The notes under the pieces are model-generated. The model ran no database searches. It saw nothing but the letters and a program-made list of their open reading frames with translations, and was not told the origin of the DNA. DNA of 50,619 nucleotides from JAVBNF01 sp031551725. Its GTDB lineage: Bacteria > Bacteroidota > Bacteroidia > Bacteroidales > P3. The DNA lies in contig JAVBNF010000007.1 of NCBI GenBank assembly GCA_031551725.1, forward strand, positions 1 to 50,619. Direction: 5' to 3'. Position 1 is the stretch's first letter. Each line of letters opens with the position of its first letter. Below, one piece after another: positions 1 to 7,594 of this stretch. Position numbers and translations under genes: made by a program.

Positions 1-94
1 AAATGCAAAAATGCAAGAATGCAGAAGCGCAAGAGCGCAGAAATGCAGAAAAATGTTCTTCTTCTGCGTTTTTGCATTTCTGCACTTCTGCTTT
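1..94. repeat. Inverted array of an 8-nt word overlapping the FISUMP start
   Basis: Positions 1-48 are six head-to-tail octamers fitting RARYGCAR (for example AAATGCAA, GAATGCAG, GAGCGCAG). Positions 64-94 are four octamers of the complementary form YTGCRYTT. The two arrays can pair as a long imperfect hairpin with the ATG at 53 near the loop. The left array may continue outside the window. The right array encodes the core of the signal peptide of the FISUMP protein. Confidence 0.75.
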
Positions 95-2773
95 ATTTTC
101 GCGCAAACCGACGGCGGCACGTTCACCGACCCACGCGATGGCGAAACCTACAAAACCGTGATCATGCCCGACGGCAAACGCTGGATGGCGGAAAATCTGC
201 GGTATCGAAATGGTTTGAACAATCCGATTTTCGCAAACAATACGACTGCAAATAGCTTTGCTGCTTCGAAAAGCACGTATTACTGCCCGGGTCCCGGACC
301 ATTAAATACGTCTGTTAATCAAGCAGATCCTTTGGCTTGCGAATATTGGGGAGCACTTTACCCTTTTTGGGTGGCTTATGCCAATGCTGCAAATACGGCT
401 GTAAATACTGTTGCCGGCGAGCAAGGTATTTGTCCGGACGGCTGGCACTTGCCAAGCGACGGCGAGTGGAATTTGCTTTTTACAAATATGGGTGGAACAG
501 CAGATGCCGGAAAAAAGCTAAAGGCAAATTTGCCGACAAGCACTTTTGCAAACAATCAAGCATACACAAAACTTTGGTTAACACCATCTAATACAAATGA
601 TAATTCATACGGGTTCTCTGCTTTGGCTGCGGGCTTGCGTACCACTGCTGGCGCCTATTTGGGCAACGGTACGCAGGCTCTTTTCTGGACAAGTACACCT
701 AATACGAATGGCACTCAAGCAAGTTCAAAAATATTTACAAACAACTCTGATTTAGGAACCGGCTCCTCTGCACAACTCCGCGCGGACGCTTTGTCCGTGC
801 GCTGTGTGGAAGGCGGTTGCGAAGAGGGTTTTCGGATTCCATTTATCACTTCCAAAAACGGCTCTAAGACGCTTGACACGGCTTATGATACGGTTGAATT
901 TCTGCCTGCACAAGGCAAGGCTTTTGTCTTTTTTGTTTTCAAACTTCCTGCTTCGGGCGGCGTGTGGAAATACACCGTTATCCCTGATGCATCCACCGTT
1001 CCAAGCGGAATGACGGTTGATGCAGCCACCTTCTACCAACCTCGAAATATGGGGTCGGATACTTTGGTGGAAATCTTATTTAAGGGCCTTTCTTCCGCCA
1101 ACGATGCTCAAACGGTGCAGTTTTCCATTGTGGCATCCAATCCTAATTACTGCAACATCAATCAAGAGCTTTTCATTACCTTCAAAGAATATTCCGGTAC
1201 AACCATGACTGACAATAGAGACGACAAGGTTTATAAAACCGTTGTTATGCCCGATGGCAAAGAGTGGATGGCTGAAAATCTTAATTACCAAGCAGGGATG
1301 ACTTTCCGTGCTACTTCTAATTCCCCCAATGGTACAACCGGCGGCGGTCAGGGCAGCCTTTCCTTTTGGTGTCCGGGTATAGACGATAAAGGGACTTCTG
1401 ATGTGCGGACGCTTGCCGACTGTGAAAAATACGGCGCCCTCTATACTTGGGACGCAGCCATGTGGCTGGATGGAAATGCTGCCAACGGCGCCATCTCGGG
1501 TTGTTTTCCGGCAAATGACAACATGACGATGGGAAACTCTCAGGTTGGCGGTCGTGGTATCTGCCCAAGTGGTTGGCATGTTCCTACCGACAATGAGTGG
1601 GGAACGATGTTAAATGCCGTTGAAACAACCAATGGCAATACACTTTCTACAGCAATCAATTCCGTAGCAAACGGCGGATATAAAAATCACAACATTGGTT
1701 CTTCTTCCACTCAAAGTTGGATGGGTATTGACGCCGGTATACGTTTAATGCATACTTCCGGTGGTAATTATAGTGTTTCCCGTACCGATCAATATGGTTT
1801 TTCCGTGCTTTCGGCCGGCCATCGTGGTTCCGATGGCACGCGCTTCTACAATCGTGGGACGAATGCCGGCTTCTGGAGTGCATCAGGTTCTGACTCTTGG
1901 TGTGCGTGGAGTCGGCGCTTCAGCTTTGGTACCGCTTCCGTGATGCGTTACGCGAACGATCGTTCGAACAGCTTCTCGGTGCGCTGTGTGAAAGGCGAAA
2001 ATGAGGCTGCACCCAATACCATTGCCGGCGGCGAGGCTATCGGTGCTATCAAAACAATGACCGATCCGCGCGATTGTAAAACCTATTCCATAATCAAAAT
2101 GGCCGACGGCAAATGGTGGATGCGAGAGAATTTGAATTATCAAACGAGATTAACGTTCCGCTCGGCTTCCAATCAGCCTTTTACCTCTGCAACCGATGGT
2201 GTGCCCGGTATTGGTAGCTTCTGGTGCCCGGGAACATCAACCTCCTCTTCGCTTTCTGACTGTAATACATGGGGTGCCCTCTATACGTGGGAATGTACCA
2301 TGCGAGCCGATGGTGTTGGTACTTGGGTGGAAGGAACAAATTATACAAATACGTCTTCCGGCAATCCGTCTTCTTTCACGGCTCCCACTCGCGGCATCTG
2401 CCCTCCGGGATGGCATGTTCCTTCCGATGGAGAATGGGGGGATATGTTAAATGCTGTGGAAACAGGGACTAAGAATCATAATAGCGTAGCTCCAGAAACA
2501 TTGGCAGGAACCAATGCCGGTGCAACCTTAAAATCTTCGGGTTTCACAACAGGCGTAAAGCAAGCCTCGGGATTTTCCGTGCTCGCGGCAGGCAATCGCC
2601 TTAACAATGGTTTGAATTTCAATAGTCGAGGTTCTAACGTCTCCTTTTGGAGTGCTTCCGGCAAAAGTAGCGAGCTCGCGTGGTACCGCCGAATCGATTC
2701 GAGTAATACCACGGTGAGCCGGACCAACCACCTTAGGTCTAGCGGTTTTTCTGTTCGTTGTCTTCAGGATTAA
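53..2773 (+). CDS. Secreted protein with three FISUMP domains
   Basis: The protein is about 906 aa and probably secreted or surface-located; its function is unknown. After a very hydrophobic, Phe-rich signal peptide ending near FIFAQ come three copies of the FISUMP domain (Fibrobacter succinogenes major paralogous domain), at about residues 23-250, 384-648 and 668-906. Each copy opens with a T(F/M)TDxRDxKxY block and xMxDGKxWMxENL, has GICPxGWHxPxDxEW in the middle and ends in SVRC. Residues 250-383 form a separate, unrecognised spacer domain. I start at ATG 53 rather than ATG 11, because the 14 extra residues are charged and would precede the signal peptide. The signal peptide itself is encoded inside an octamer repeat hairpin. 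No lipobox and no obvious type IX sorting domain are visible. The domain call is firm, the role open. Confidence 0.8.
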   Translation: MFFFCVFAFLHFCFIFAQTDGGTFTDPRDGETYKTVIMPDGKRWMAENLRYRNGLNNPIFANNTTANSFAASKSTYYCPGPGPLNTSVNQADPLACEYWGALYPFWVAYANAANTAVNTVAGEQGICPDGWHLPSDGEWNLLFTNMGGTADAGKKLKANLPTSTFANNQAYTKLWLTPSNTNDNSYGFSALAAGLRTTAGAYLGNGTQALFWTSTPNTNGTQASSKIFTNNSDLGTGSSAQLRADALSVRCVEGGCEEGFRIPFITSKNGSKTLDTAYDTVEFLPAQGKAFVFFVFKLPASGGVWKYTVIPDASTVPSGMTVDAATFYQPRNMGSDTLVEILFKGLSSANDAQTVQFSIVASNPNYCNINQELFITFKEYSGTTMTDNRDDKVYKTVVMPDGKEWMAENLNYQAGMTFRATSNSPNGTTGGGQGSLSFWCPGIDDKGTSDVRTLADCEKYGALYTWDAAMWLDGNAANGAISGCFPANDNMTMGNSQVGGRGICPSGWHVPTDNEWGTMLNAVETTNGNTLSTAINSVANGGYKNHNIGSSSTQSWMGIDAGIRLMHTSGGNYSVSRTDQYGFSVLSAGHRGSDGTRFYNRGTNAGFWSASGSDSWCAWSRRFSFGTASVMRYANDRSNSFSVRCVKGENEAAPNTIAGGEAIGAIKTMTDPRDCKTYSIIKMADGKWWMRENLNYQTRLTFRSASNQPFTSATDGVPGIGSFWCPGTSTSSSLSDCNTWGALYTWECTMRADGVGTWVEGTNYTNTSSGNPSSFTAPTRGICPPGWHVPSDGEWGDMLNAVETGTKNHNSVAPETLAGTNAGATLKSSGFTTGVKQASGFSVLAAGNRLNNGLNFNSRGSNVSFWSASGKSSELAWYRRIDSSNTTVSRTNHLRSSGFSVRCLQD

Positions 2774-2845
2774 ATTTCAAGAACAAGTTGAGGGATGGCC
2801 TCTGCACGGGATGCAGGGGGAATTGTTGAAAGGGTTTGTCCTTCT

Positions 2846-2881
2846 TGTAGAGACGCAATGCATTGCGTCTCTACATTTTTT
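2846..2881 (+). terminator. Perfect 30-bp palindrome plus T6, likely terminator
   Basis: The arm TGTAGAGACGCAATG (2846-2860) is followed directly by its exact reverse complement (2861-2875), then six T. It lies between two convergent genes and reads as an intrinsic terminator for the FISUMP gene on the plus strand; there is no T-run on the minus-strand side. Near-identical palindromes recur at 21381-21414 and 49319-49346, so this is also a dispersed repeat. Confidence 0.65.
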
Positions 2882-3893
2882 ATTTAAGACTTGTTAGAAA
2901 TTCCAACGTATTCACCCCGTCTGCATAGTCGCTCAATTCCGGATTTTGTGCTTTCCCGAAAGGAATAAATTTCGGGTGATTGCCAATCATGCACTGGATT
3001 TGGTCGTGATTGGCGAGAAGATGCTTCCGCACTTCGTCTTTATCTTCATAAAAACTATAATGAATCACCGAAAGGGGAGATGCAAAATGATTTTTCTCTA
3101 AAAATAAACTGAATCCATTATCTAAAAAAGGTACGCGGTCAATAAGATAGATGGATTTATAATAATCGTAATTATTTTTGTAGCCGGTGTGGTTTTCTAA
3201 TGACTTGTAATGGTCAATATTTTTGAAAAGCCTTGAAAAATCATAGCCTTTCGGTACATACAGCATCGAAACATTGCGGCAGCCCATGCCGAAATAAAGA
3301 AAAATGTCATCGGCTAATTTTTGTAAATCTTCGTCGCTTTCGCTTCCGTTCAAAACGGCACAGCTATTGCGGTTCTTGCGGATAATGTGCGGATATTTTC
3401 CAAAATAATAATCGAAATATCGCGCAGTATTATTGCTTCCTGTAGCAATAACAGCATCGAAATTCTGAATGTTGTTTTCAGTAAATTCGATATACTTATT
3501 AAATTCCGGTTGAATGTTACATAATTTTTTTACAATAAACGGCAGTAAAACAGAATCATTACTCGAAAGTTTGATTAAAATGCGGTGTCCAGTCAGCAAA
3601 ATAGACAGGAAATCGTGGAATCCAACCAGCGGAATGTTTCCGGCCATAATAACGGCAACGGTTTTCGCTTGTTCCGGATGTAGTTTGGCTTCGTAGGGCA
3701 TCAACCATTTTTGTAGGTTCTCTTCGCGCAAAGCGTCCGACCAGTTATGCAAAGCTAATTTAATGGATGTTTCCGTAAACCAAGGATTGGCTTTTGCAGC
3801 ACAATCAATAATATCGTTCCATTCAGGAGTGTCGGCTTGACCTAAAAAACGGCCTAATTCGGAAAAAGCATGTATGCGATCGATGGGTTTCAT
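2880..3893 (-). CDS. LuxC-type acyl-CoA reductase
   Basis: The 337-aa protein resembles the LuxC/acyl-CoA reductase family, relatives of aldehyde dehydrogenases that reduce an activated acyl group to the aldehyde with NAD(P)H. Visible support is the segment VAVIMAGNIPLVGFHD, which fits the family's cofactor-binding region, and the GMGCRNVSMLYVPKG block, whose Cys205 is the probable acyl-accepting cysteine. The frame stays open upstream, but the first 100 residues of that extension look non-coding; ATG 3893 gives a protein beginning MKPIDRIHAF of normal family length. It is cytoplasmic with no signal peptide. It diverges from the prolyl-tRNA editing gene with a 60-bp gap. The acyl substrate cannot be told from sequence. 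A general aldehyde dehydrogenase is the alternative, but less likely. Confidence 0.75.
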   Translation of the reverse strand: MKPIDRIHAFSELGRFLGQADTPEWNDIIDCAAKANPWFTETSIKLALHNWSDALREENLQKWLMPYEAKLHPEQAKTVAVIMAGNIPLVGFHDFLSILLTGHRILIKLSSNDSVLLPFIVKKLCNIQPEFNKYIEFTENNIQNFDAVIATGSNNTARYFDYYFGKYPHIIRKNRNSCAVLNGSESDEDLQKLADDIFLYFGMGCRNVSMLYVPKGYDFSRLFKNIDHYKSLENHTGYKNNYDYYKSIYLIDRVPFLDNGFSLFLEKNHFASPLSVIHYSFYEDKDEVRKHLLANHDQIQCMIGNHPKFIPFGKAQNPELSDYADGVNTLEFLTSLK

Positions 3894-3916
3894 GTAATTT
3901 TTTTGTAAAATTACAT
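3892..3916. promoter_or_regulatory. 10-bp inverted repeat at the acyl-CoA reductase start
   Basis: ATGTAATTTT (3892-3901) and AAAATTACAT (3907-3916) are exact reverse complements around a 5-nt loop. The repeat covers two bases of the minus-strand start codon and, in its loop, the putative -33 TTTG of the opposite gene. It could be an operator shared by the divergent pair, or an mRNA hairpin at the start codon. Confidence 0.4.
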
Positions 3917-3934
3917 AAAAAAGACGTAAGTTTG
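3902..3934 (+). promoter_or_regulatory. Bacteroidetes-type promoter for the editing gene
   Basis: TTTG at 3902-3905, a 21-nt spacer, then TAAGTTTG at 3927-3934 match the Bacteroidetes -33/-7 pattern. The predicted transcript starts near 3938, leaving a leader of about 16 nt before ATG 3954. Confidence 0.55.
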
Positions 3935-3953
3935 CAAAATATTTTTTTGACTT

Positions 3954-4448
3954 ATGAACGGACAAGCCGAACTTTACGACCGACTGAAAGAACTGAATAT
4001 TGATTTCGAATATTACGAACACCCACCATTGCCAACGGTAGAAGTGGCGATGGAGCATTGGTCGAAAATTCCAGGATCTACGCATTGCAAGAATATTTTT
4101 CTTCGCAACCACAAGGGAAATCAACATTATTTGGTAATTATCGAATGTTCGCAAACGGTGAGCATCCGCGATTTGGAACTGCGCTTGAAGCAAGGGAAAT
4201 TGTCGTTTGCATCGGAAGAACGCTTATATAAGTATTTAAAAATTCGTCCGGGATCTGTGTCGCCGTTCGGTTTGATCAACGATACGGAACATCATGTCAA
4301 ATTATTTTTGGACAAACATTTGCTCGAATCCGAAAAATTGAGCTTTCATCCCAATGAAAATACCGCATCCTTAGTTGTTAAAACCACAGATTTGATTAAA
4401 TTTCTTGATGTCTGTGGAAATCCGTATGAGTTTACAGAGCTCTATTAG
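3954..4448 (+). CDS. YbaK/ProX-type prolyl-tRNA editing deacylase
   Basis: The 164-aa cytoplasmic protein belongs to the YbaK/aminoacyl-tRNA deacylase superfamily and is closest to stand-alone ProX (PrdX/ProXp-ala) proteins, which hydrolyse Ala mischarged on tRNA-Pro. Family-like features are the N-terminal YEHPPLPTVEVA segment, the core with CKNIFLRNHKGNQHYLVII, and GSVSPFGLIND, the loop that lines the editing pocket. The length fits a single editing domain without a synthetase body. It has its own promoter and no co-transcribed partner; surE follows after an 80-bp repeat-containing gap. ProXp-ala versus a sibling specificity cannot be separated by eye. Confidence 0.8.
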   Translation: MNGQAELYDRLKELNIDFEYYEHPPLPTVEVAMEHWSKIPGSTHCKNIFLRNHKGNQHYLVIIECSQTVSIRDLELRLKQGKLSFASEERLYKYLKIRPGSVSPFGLINDTEHHVKLFLDKHLLESEKLSFHPNENTASLVVKTTDLIKFLDVCGNPYEFTELY

Positions 4449-4453
4449 GATTG

Positions 4454-4494
4454 AGGCGCAGCTTGTTAATAATTAACAATTAATAATTAACAAT
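4454..4494. repeat. ATTRTTA-type heptad array with shared loop word
   Basis: GAGGCGCAGCT (4454-4464) is followed by two perfect 14-bp direct repeats TTAATAATTAACAA (4467-4480 and 4481-4494). The segment 4464-4480 is itself a 17-bp palindrome. Read on the minus strand it is a row of ATTGTTA/ATTATTA heptads ending in AGCTGCGCCTC, the same design as the element at 34094-34157. Confidence 0.65.
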
Positions 4495-4501
4495 TATTTC
4501 G

Positions 4502-4509
4502 TATCTTTG
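4502..4509 (+). promoter_or_regulatory. -7 element of the surE operon
   Basis: TATCTTTG is an exact TAnnTTTG match 20 nt upstream of the surE ATG. No clear TTTG sits at the expected -33 position, because that stretch is the repeat array. Confidence 0.45.
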
Positions 4510-4528
4510 TAGCTTATTTAAAAATGAT

Positions 4529-5290
4529 ATGAAAATTCTTGTTACTAACGACGACAGTATTCATGCCAAAGGAATTCGCACGCTGATTAAGATTGCACGC
4601 GAATTTGGCGAGGTAACTGTGGTTGCCCCCGACAGCCCGCGCTCGGGAACCGGACACGGCATTACAATTGCAACGCCTTTGCGCTTGAAAAAATTGCACG
4701 AAGAAGATAATTACCGCGAATATATGAGCAATGGCCTGCCTGTGGATTGTGTGAAACTCGGACAAAAATTGTTGTTCGACGGTTCGCAGCCCGATCTTGT
4801 ACTTTCGGGTATCAATCATGGCTCCAATGCATCTACAAATGTTATTTATTCCGGAACAATGGCTGCTGTGATTGAGGCGTGTATCGAAGGAATGCCCGCA
4901 ATCGGTTTCTCGTTGCTTGATCATGCGCCCGATGCCGATTTTTCACAAGCTGAAGATTTTATTAGGGATATTATCAAAACAATGATTGAAAATCCGCTTC
5001 CCAAGGGCACTTGCTTGAATGTGAATATTCCGAAAATTAAAAAAGAAGAGATTTTGGGCGTGCGTGTTTGCAAACAAGCCAATGCTTTTTGGAATGAAAT
5101 TTATGTAGAACGCAGAGATCCATTCGGAATCGAATATTTTTGGCTCGATGGCGAATTTGTGGGCGAAGACGCGGATCCCGAATCCGATATGTGGGCGCTG
5201 AATAATCATTATATTTCAGTGGTTCCGGTGCATTTCGATTTAACGGATTACAAACAGTTGAATCCGATCAAACATTTGTTGGGAAAATAG
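4529..5290 (+). CDS. surE: 5'/3'-nucleotidase SurE
   Basis: The 253-aa protein is SurE, a divalent-metal-dependent nucleoside monophosphatase of the cytoplasm. The N-terminal ILVTNDDS holds the metal-ligand pair Asp8-Asp9. PDSPRSGTGHGIT and LSGINHGSNAS are the other two diagnostic blocks, carrying the Ser and Asn metal ligands. Length is normal for the family (about 250 aa). ATG 4529 gives the canonical N-terminus; an ATG at 4524 is in another frame. It is the first gene of a tight run: lpxB starts 1 nt after its stop and a SpoIID-like gene 1 nt after that. Confidence 0.95.
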   Translation: MKILVTNDDSIHAKGIRTLIKIAREFGEVTVVAPDSPRSGTGHGITIATPLRLKKLHEEDNYREYMSNGLPVDCVKLGQKLLFDGSQPDLVLSGINHGSNASTNVIYSGTMAAVIEACIEGMPAIGFSLLDHAPDADFSQAEDFIRDIIKTMIENPLPKGTCLNVNIPKIKKEEILGVRVCKQANAFWNEIYVERRDPFGIEYFWLDGEFVGEDADPESDMWALNNHYISVVPVHFDLTDYKQLNPIKHLLGK

Positions 5291-5291
5291 C

Positions 5292-6386
5292 ATGAAATAT
5301 TACATTATTGCAGGCGAAGCCTCCGGCGATTTGCACGGATCCAATTTAATTAAAGAATTAAAAAAACTTGATTCGGAAGCTCAGATCCGCTGCTGGGGCG
5401 GTGATTTGATGCAGGCGCAAGGGGGAGATTTGCAAAAACATTACCGCGATTTGGCTTTTATGGGCTTTATCGAAGTGGCGATGAATTTGCGTACAATCCT
5501 TAAAAATCAAGCCTTTTGTGAAAAAGATATTTTAGAATTTCAGCCCGATGCAATTATTTTAATTGATTATCCGGGCTTCAATATGCGCATTGCCAAATGG
5601 GCGCACGAACGCGGGATTAAAGTGATTTACTACATTTCGCCGCAGGTATGGGCCTGGCACAAATCGCGTGTCAAATCCATGCGGAAATACATCGATAAAC
5701 TCATTGTTATTCTTCCTTTTGAAAAAGAATTTTTTAAAGAACACGGCATTGATGCCGAATACGTAGGGCATCCGTTGTTGGATGCTATGGCCGCGGATAC
5801 GAGCGGCGTGCTTACATTTGAAGATAAACGTCCTGTGATTGCAATGCTTCCCGGAAGCCGTAAACAGGAACTCAAAGCTATTTTCCCGGTTATGCTGAGT
5901 GTTGTGGATGATTTTCCCGAATATCAGTTTGTGATTGCAGGAACCGAGATAAACAGGGACTTGTATGCAAAATACATTCAAAATAAAAATGTAAAAATCG
6001 TTTACGGACAAACATACGCCTTGCTTCGCGCTTCCACAGCGGCTTTGGTGAAATCTGGAACATCCACATTGGAAGCTGCTTTGCTCGAAGTGCCCGAAGT
6101 ACTTTGTTACAAAGGAAGCTACATTTCGTATATTATTGCCAAAAATTTAATCAAACATATCCGGTTTATCGGTATCGTAAATTTGATTATGGATCGCTCC
6201 GTGATGCCCGAATTGATCCAAACCGACTTGAAAAAGGAGTTATTAACAGCTATGTTGAAAAATATTTTAGGTTCGGATGGGGTTGTGCAAAAACAAGATT
6301 ATAAATTACTTAAAGAAAAATTGGGCGGCGAGGGTGCAAGTTTTAGAGCCGCAAATACAATAATTCGATTTCTCAAGCGTTATTAA
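5292..6386 (+). CDS. lpxB: Lipid-A-disaccharide synthase LpxB
   Basis: This 364-aa GT19 enzyme joins UDP-2,3-diacylglucosamine and lipid X to make the lipid A disaccharide at the inner face of the cytoplasmic membrane. Diagnostic segments are the N-terminal IIAGEASGDLHG, the mid-protein YYISPQVWAWHKSR, and MLPGSRKQE with VKSGTSTLEAAL in the nucleotide-binding half. The gene starts 1 nt after surE and ends 1 nt before the next gene, so the three are almost certainly co-transcribed and translationally coupled. Its presence shows that the organism makes lipid A. Confidence 0.95.
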   Translation: MKYYIIAGEASGDLHGSNLIKELKKLDSEAQIRCWGGDLMQAQGGDLQKHYRDLAFMGFIEVAMNLRTILKNQAFCEKDILEFQPDAIILIDYPGFNMRIAKWAHERGIKVIYYISPQVWAWHKSRVKSMRKYIDKLIVILPFEKEFFKEHGIDAEYVGHPLLDAMAADTSGVLTFEDKRPVIAMLPGSRKQELKAIFPVMLSVVDDFPEYQFVIAGTEINRDLYAKYIQNKNVKIVYGQTYALLRASTAALVKSGTSTLEAALLEVPEVLCYKGSYISYIIAKNLIKHIRFIGIVNLIMDRSVMPELIQTDLKKELLTAMLKNILGSDGVVQKQDYKLLKEKLGGEGASFRAANTIIRFLKRY

Positions 6387-6387
6387 T

Positions 6388-7551
6388 ATGTACAGATTTA
6401 AGATTGGAATTGTCGTTCTTTCGTTAATATTGATGTTTCCGTTTGCCGGAAATGCAACGGATTTATTGGTAAAAGTATACTCCGGAAAAAATGTCCGTAA
6501 GGCAAGCATCACCGTGGTGCTTGGAAAATACCGTGTTCGCGATGGTGTGACGGATTTTGAAGAGGTGATTAACAAAGGCGAATCGGTAACCTTGGTTGCA
6601 GAAAGCACGACAATTAAGATGATGAAAGGTAGCCGCGATTTGGGTTCGTTCCCGTCGTTGCTGTTTGAAGGCGAAGGTTTGAAAGCAATTCATAAAATTA
6701 CGCCCGAACAGTTTGATGCCGAAGAACGCATCTACGACGACCATTTACAGGTAACTGTGGCAAATAATTTTCTGAATTTTATCAACGTGGTGGATTTGGA
6801 AAATTATGTGGCCGGCGTGATTCAATCGGAAGTTTTGGGCAGCAGCGATGATGTGGATTTTTTCAAAGTGCAAGCCATCATCTCGCGTACCTACGCGATG
6901 AACAATATTTTGAAACACGACAAGGAAGGTTTTAATTTGTGCGACGCGGTACATTGTCAGGTTTATAAAAGTAGAAATAACAATGCAAAAATATTAAGAG
7001 CAGCGGTAGAAACGGCCGGAAAAGTATTGATTGATGAAAATCATCACATGATTTCGGCGGCATTTCATTCAAATTCGGGCGGATTTACAATTAATTCCGA
7101 AGACGTTTGGAACATGCCGGTGTCTTATTTAAAAGCTATTACAGATACATTTTCATTAAAATCGAGAAACGCTACCTGGCAGAAAAAATATACCAATGAT
7201 GAATGGTTGAAGTTGTTGAAAAAATATTACAATTACGATGTGTCCAATCCGCAAAAGCGCGATCAGGCTTGCAGTTTTGTGCAGGAAGACGGACGTTTGA
7301 CGGAGTTTTGCGGTATTCCTTTAAAAAATATGCGCAAGGATTTGGGATTGAAATCAACGTATTTTTCAGTAAAAAAAGAAGGCAACGATATTATTCTTAC
7401 CGGGAAAGGCTACGGGCACGGCGTTGGTTTGAGCCAGGAAGGCGCCGCCGCCATGATCAAAGCAGGCTATTCGGTAGAACAAGTCCTGAAATTTTATTAC
7501 ACCAACGTTGAAATTGTAGATGTGGACAGTCTGAACTCCACGGAAGAATAA
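6388..7551 (+). CDS. SpoIID/LytB-domain protein
   Basis: The 387-aa protein has an N-terminal signal peptide or anchor (hydrophobic residues 5-22) and a SpoIID/LytB domain over about residues 110-375. In sporulators SpoIID is a peptidoglycan lytic transglycosylase; homologues in non-spore-formers are probable cell-wall enzymes. The candidate catalytic Glu148 lies in GVIQSEVLG. KVQAIISRTYAM, CDAVHCQVY and GYGHGVGLSQEGA are the other conserved blocks. It is coupled to lpxB (1-nt gap), which suits an envelope role. The substrate is inferred from the family only. Confidence 0.85.
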   Translation: MYRFKIGIVVLSLILMFPFAGNATDLLVKVYSGKNVRKASITVVLGKYRVRDGVTDFEEVINKGESVTLVAESTTIKMMKGSRDLGSFPSLLFEGEGLKAIHKITPEQFDAEERIYDDHLQVTVANNFLNFINVVDLENYVAGVIQSEVLGSSDDVDFFKVQAIISRTYAMNNILKHDKEGFNLCDAVHCQVYKSRNNNAKILRAAVETAGKVLIDENHHMISAAFHSNSGGFTINSEDVWNMPVSYLKAITDTFSLKSRNATWQKKYTNDEWLKLLKKYYNYDVSNPQKRDQACSFVQEDGRLTEFCGIPLKNMRKDLGLKSTYFSVKKEGNDIILTGKGYGHGVGLSQEGAAAMIKAGYSVEQVLKFYYTNVEIVDVDSLNSTEE

Positions 7552-7594
7552 ACCTTTCGTAAAGCCGGATTTGTCCGAAAAATAACGACAAATC

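Noticed and set aside
1076..1579. Antisense gene inside the FISUMP protein gene
   Set aside because: A long minus-strand frame exists, but it has low-complexity composition without recognisable domains, and the plus-strand domains are clear; it is a shadow.
2846..2875. Miniature transposon (MITE)
   Set aside because: The palindrome has no unique interior and no target-site duplication was visible in its flanks.
3894..4193. Longer acyl-CoA reductase starting at 4193
   Set aside because: The extension crosses the divergent promoter and overlaps the oppositely oriented editing gene; its residues look non-coding.
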